Made by a program: the position numbers and the translations under genes
NCBI RefSeq assembly: GCF_019263745.1
Contig: NZ_CP077107.1
Span: 806,001 to 870,000 of the forward strand
DNA: 64,000 bases
Source of the DNA: Methanospirillum hungatei
GTDB lineage: Archaea; Halobacteriota; Methanomicrobia; Methanomicrobiales; Methanospirillaceae
Reading direction: 5' to 3'
Part shown: positions 62,844-64,000 of the stretch, one piece after another
Position numbering within the stretch: position 1 is the stretch's first letter
Layout of the letters: every line of letters begins with the position of its first letter
The notes under the pieces: generated by a model
Seen by the model: only the letters and a program-made list of their open reading frames with translations
Databases searched by the model: none
Told to the model about the DNA's origin: nothing

Positions 62844-64000
62844 TCATTCATTCTCTAACAACCCATAATGACGACGGAGGAAATCCCTGATACTTTCAGA
62901 TTCAATCCATCCCCGATCTAATTGATCCACGATCTTATTGACATGGTTAATTTGATCAGCTATCTTTTCTGCATATGCACCAGACTGAAGATCATTATAT
63001 CCGGCAATCACCTGCAACGGGTTTCTGATGTGATCACCAAGAATTGCAAACTGCTCGATGTATTTTTCTATCGCTACAAGTGCTTTCTTTTTTGCCTCTT
63101 CATTCGCCCGCATTTCACTAATATCTGAAACAATCCCAACGGTTTTGATCTGCTGGAAATTTGCGTTATAAAGAGCAACTGCCTTAATTATCCAGGTCTG
63201 ATAAAGGCCGTTCCGATGTTTAATCCGAAGTTCTTCAGTGATTGGATCTCCGGTGAGAACATGATTGATAAAGGATCTCTTGATTCTATTGACGTCATCT
63301 TCGTGAATAAGGGTTGCCCAGCCGGTCAGGGAACTAACAAGACCTGATGATTCAAGGCCAAGCCATCGTTCAATATCACCAAACCACAATATCCGGTCGG
63401 ATTTCTGATCATATTCAAAGATGAGATCAGTTGCAATCTGTGAAGCTATCTTAAACCGTTCCTCACTGATTCGAATAGCATCTTCAGCAGCCTTCTGGGT
63501 GGAAAAATCTTCAAATGTCTCAATTGCACCAATTGTTTCTCCTTGTTCATTCACTAGCCTGGCAGCTGTGCTTCGGATCCATTTCCCACCTTCACCGATA
63601 TGGGGGTAAAAATCAATCACTTCATATGCTCCCGGAACGGTAGGAGATGGAGAATATAACCCCTCAAATGAATTTTCTAAAAGAACATCGACATCTTCTC
63701 CGACCATAAGATCACAGAGCATCCGGCGTTCACCGGCAGGATAGAGAAGGTTGCCATGAGACTGAGTACCAATGAGATCTTCAACTTCCCGTTCAAAGAG
63801 CATTGCAAGTGCCTGATTAACTGACAGAACATGTAAGGCAGGATCGACAACGATCGTCGCAAGAGGAAGACCACCAAGTACCATCCGAAGGTATTCTTCG
63901 CGTTCTCTTATCTGTTGCAGGTAATTTTCACGGGCAGTTATATCATGGATTACTCCTGCAATCCGGGTGATAGTATTGGTATCATCATTCACCGGTGTCA
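62844..64000 (-). CDS. PAS-domain sensor protein, partial, lacking an ATPase domain
   Basis: The 5' end lies beyond the window: the first residues seen (TITRIAGVIHDITARENYLQ) are the tail of a PAS domain. Then follow PAS modules at about 27-165 (RMVLGGLPLATIVVDPALHV) and 170-300 (FKIASQIATDLIFEYDQKSD). A helical segment YIEQFAILGDHIRNPLQVIA has a possible phospho-acceptor His in GDHIRNPL, but the protein ends 50 residues later without any N-, G1- or G2-box. So it cannot phosphorylate itself alone; it may be a phosphotransfer or ligand-sensing partner, a layout common in Methanospirillum. Confidence 0.78.
   Translation of the reverse strand, partial: TPVNDDTNTITRIAGVIHDITARENYLQQIREREEYLRMVLGGLPLATIVVDPALHVLSVNQALAMLFEREVEDLIGTQSHGNLLYPAGERRMLCDLMVGEDVDVLLENSFEGLYSPSPTVPGAYEVIDFYPHIGEGGKWIRSTAARLVNEQGETIGAIETFEDFSTQKAAEDAIRISEERFKIASQIATDLIFEYDQKSDRILWFGDIERWLGLESSGLVSSLTGWATLIHEDDVNRIKRSFINHVLTGDPITEELRIKHRNGLYQTWIIKAVALYNANFQQIKTVGIVSDISEMRANEEAKKKALVAIEKYIEQFAILGDHIRNPLQVIAGYNDLQSGAYAEKIADQINHVNKIVDQLDRGWIESESIRDFLRRHYGLLENE

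Noticed and set aside
1-64000. CRISPR arrays and rRNA genes
   Set aside because: No regularly spaced repeats and no rRNA-like sequence were noticed; only one complete tRNA was found.

Overview
The window comes from a methanogenic archaeon, most likely Methanomicrobiales and close to Methanospirillum. The evidence is an intact methenyl-H4MPT cyclohydrolase (mch), a methanogenesis marker 12 gene, a four-subunit pyruvate:ferredoxin oxidoreductase (porCDAB), an Orc1/Cdc6 initiator, archaeal phosphoglycerate mutase (apgM), TATA-box promoters, and many PAS-rich sensor proteins. The genus is an inference.

Region 1 (1-16.4 kb) is an accessory region. Positions 1-2.4 kb hold decayed toxin-antitoxin genes: three HicB-like genes (one intact, two frameshifted), a frameshifted addiction-module gene and a lone AF2212-like antitoxin. 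At 2.4-5.0 kb an OLD-like ATPase/TOPRIM protein is paired with a D12-class adenine methyltransferase. At 5.2-10.7 kb lies a complete type I restriction-modification locus in which each subunit gene carries one lesion: hsdS a frameshift in an A8 run, hsdM an in-frame TGA where Trp is expected, and hsdR a frameshift in a G4 run. Next come an ATPase/nuclease fusion, a secreted S9 peptidase, a secreted protein and a PIN toxin-antitoxin pair.

Region 2 (16,644-31,344) is a 14.66-kb AT-rich integrative element inside tRNA-Val(TAC). It is bounded by 42-bp perfect direct repeats that equal the 5' part of the tRNA. The integrase gene is split by integration: int(N) reads into the tRNA at the left end, int(C) lies at the right end, and joining them at the repeat gives one 436-codon frame. 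The element carries two ribbon-helix-helix regulators, an Fe-S-type helicase, a primase-like protein, two small coiled-coil proteins, an ApeA-like HEPN defence protein, a Prim-Pol-like gene broken by an IS4-superfamily (IS1634-like) insertion, and a three-gene operon dam-herA-nurA in which each stop overlaps the next start as TAATG. That operon is the best candidate here for a little-described defence system.

Region 3 (31.4-64 kb) is mostly core chromosome: secreted and membrane proteins, HAD hydrolase, signalling proteins, aldehyde dehydrogenase, an iron-uptake pair (FeoB with a DtxR/FeoA-like regulator) divergent from pyruvate kinase, MFS exporter, SufC, ADP-ribosylglycohydrolase, a sensory and small-enzyme operon, porCDAB, marker 12, a sugar epimerase with apgM, a DUF368 protein, Orc1/Cdc6, mch, a DUF1858 protein, a TIM-barrel protein, exonuclease III and a PAS sensor cut by the window edge.
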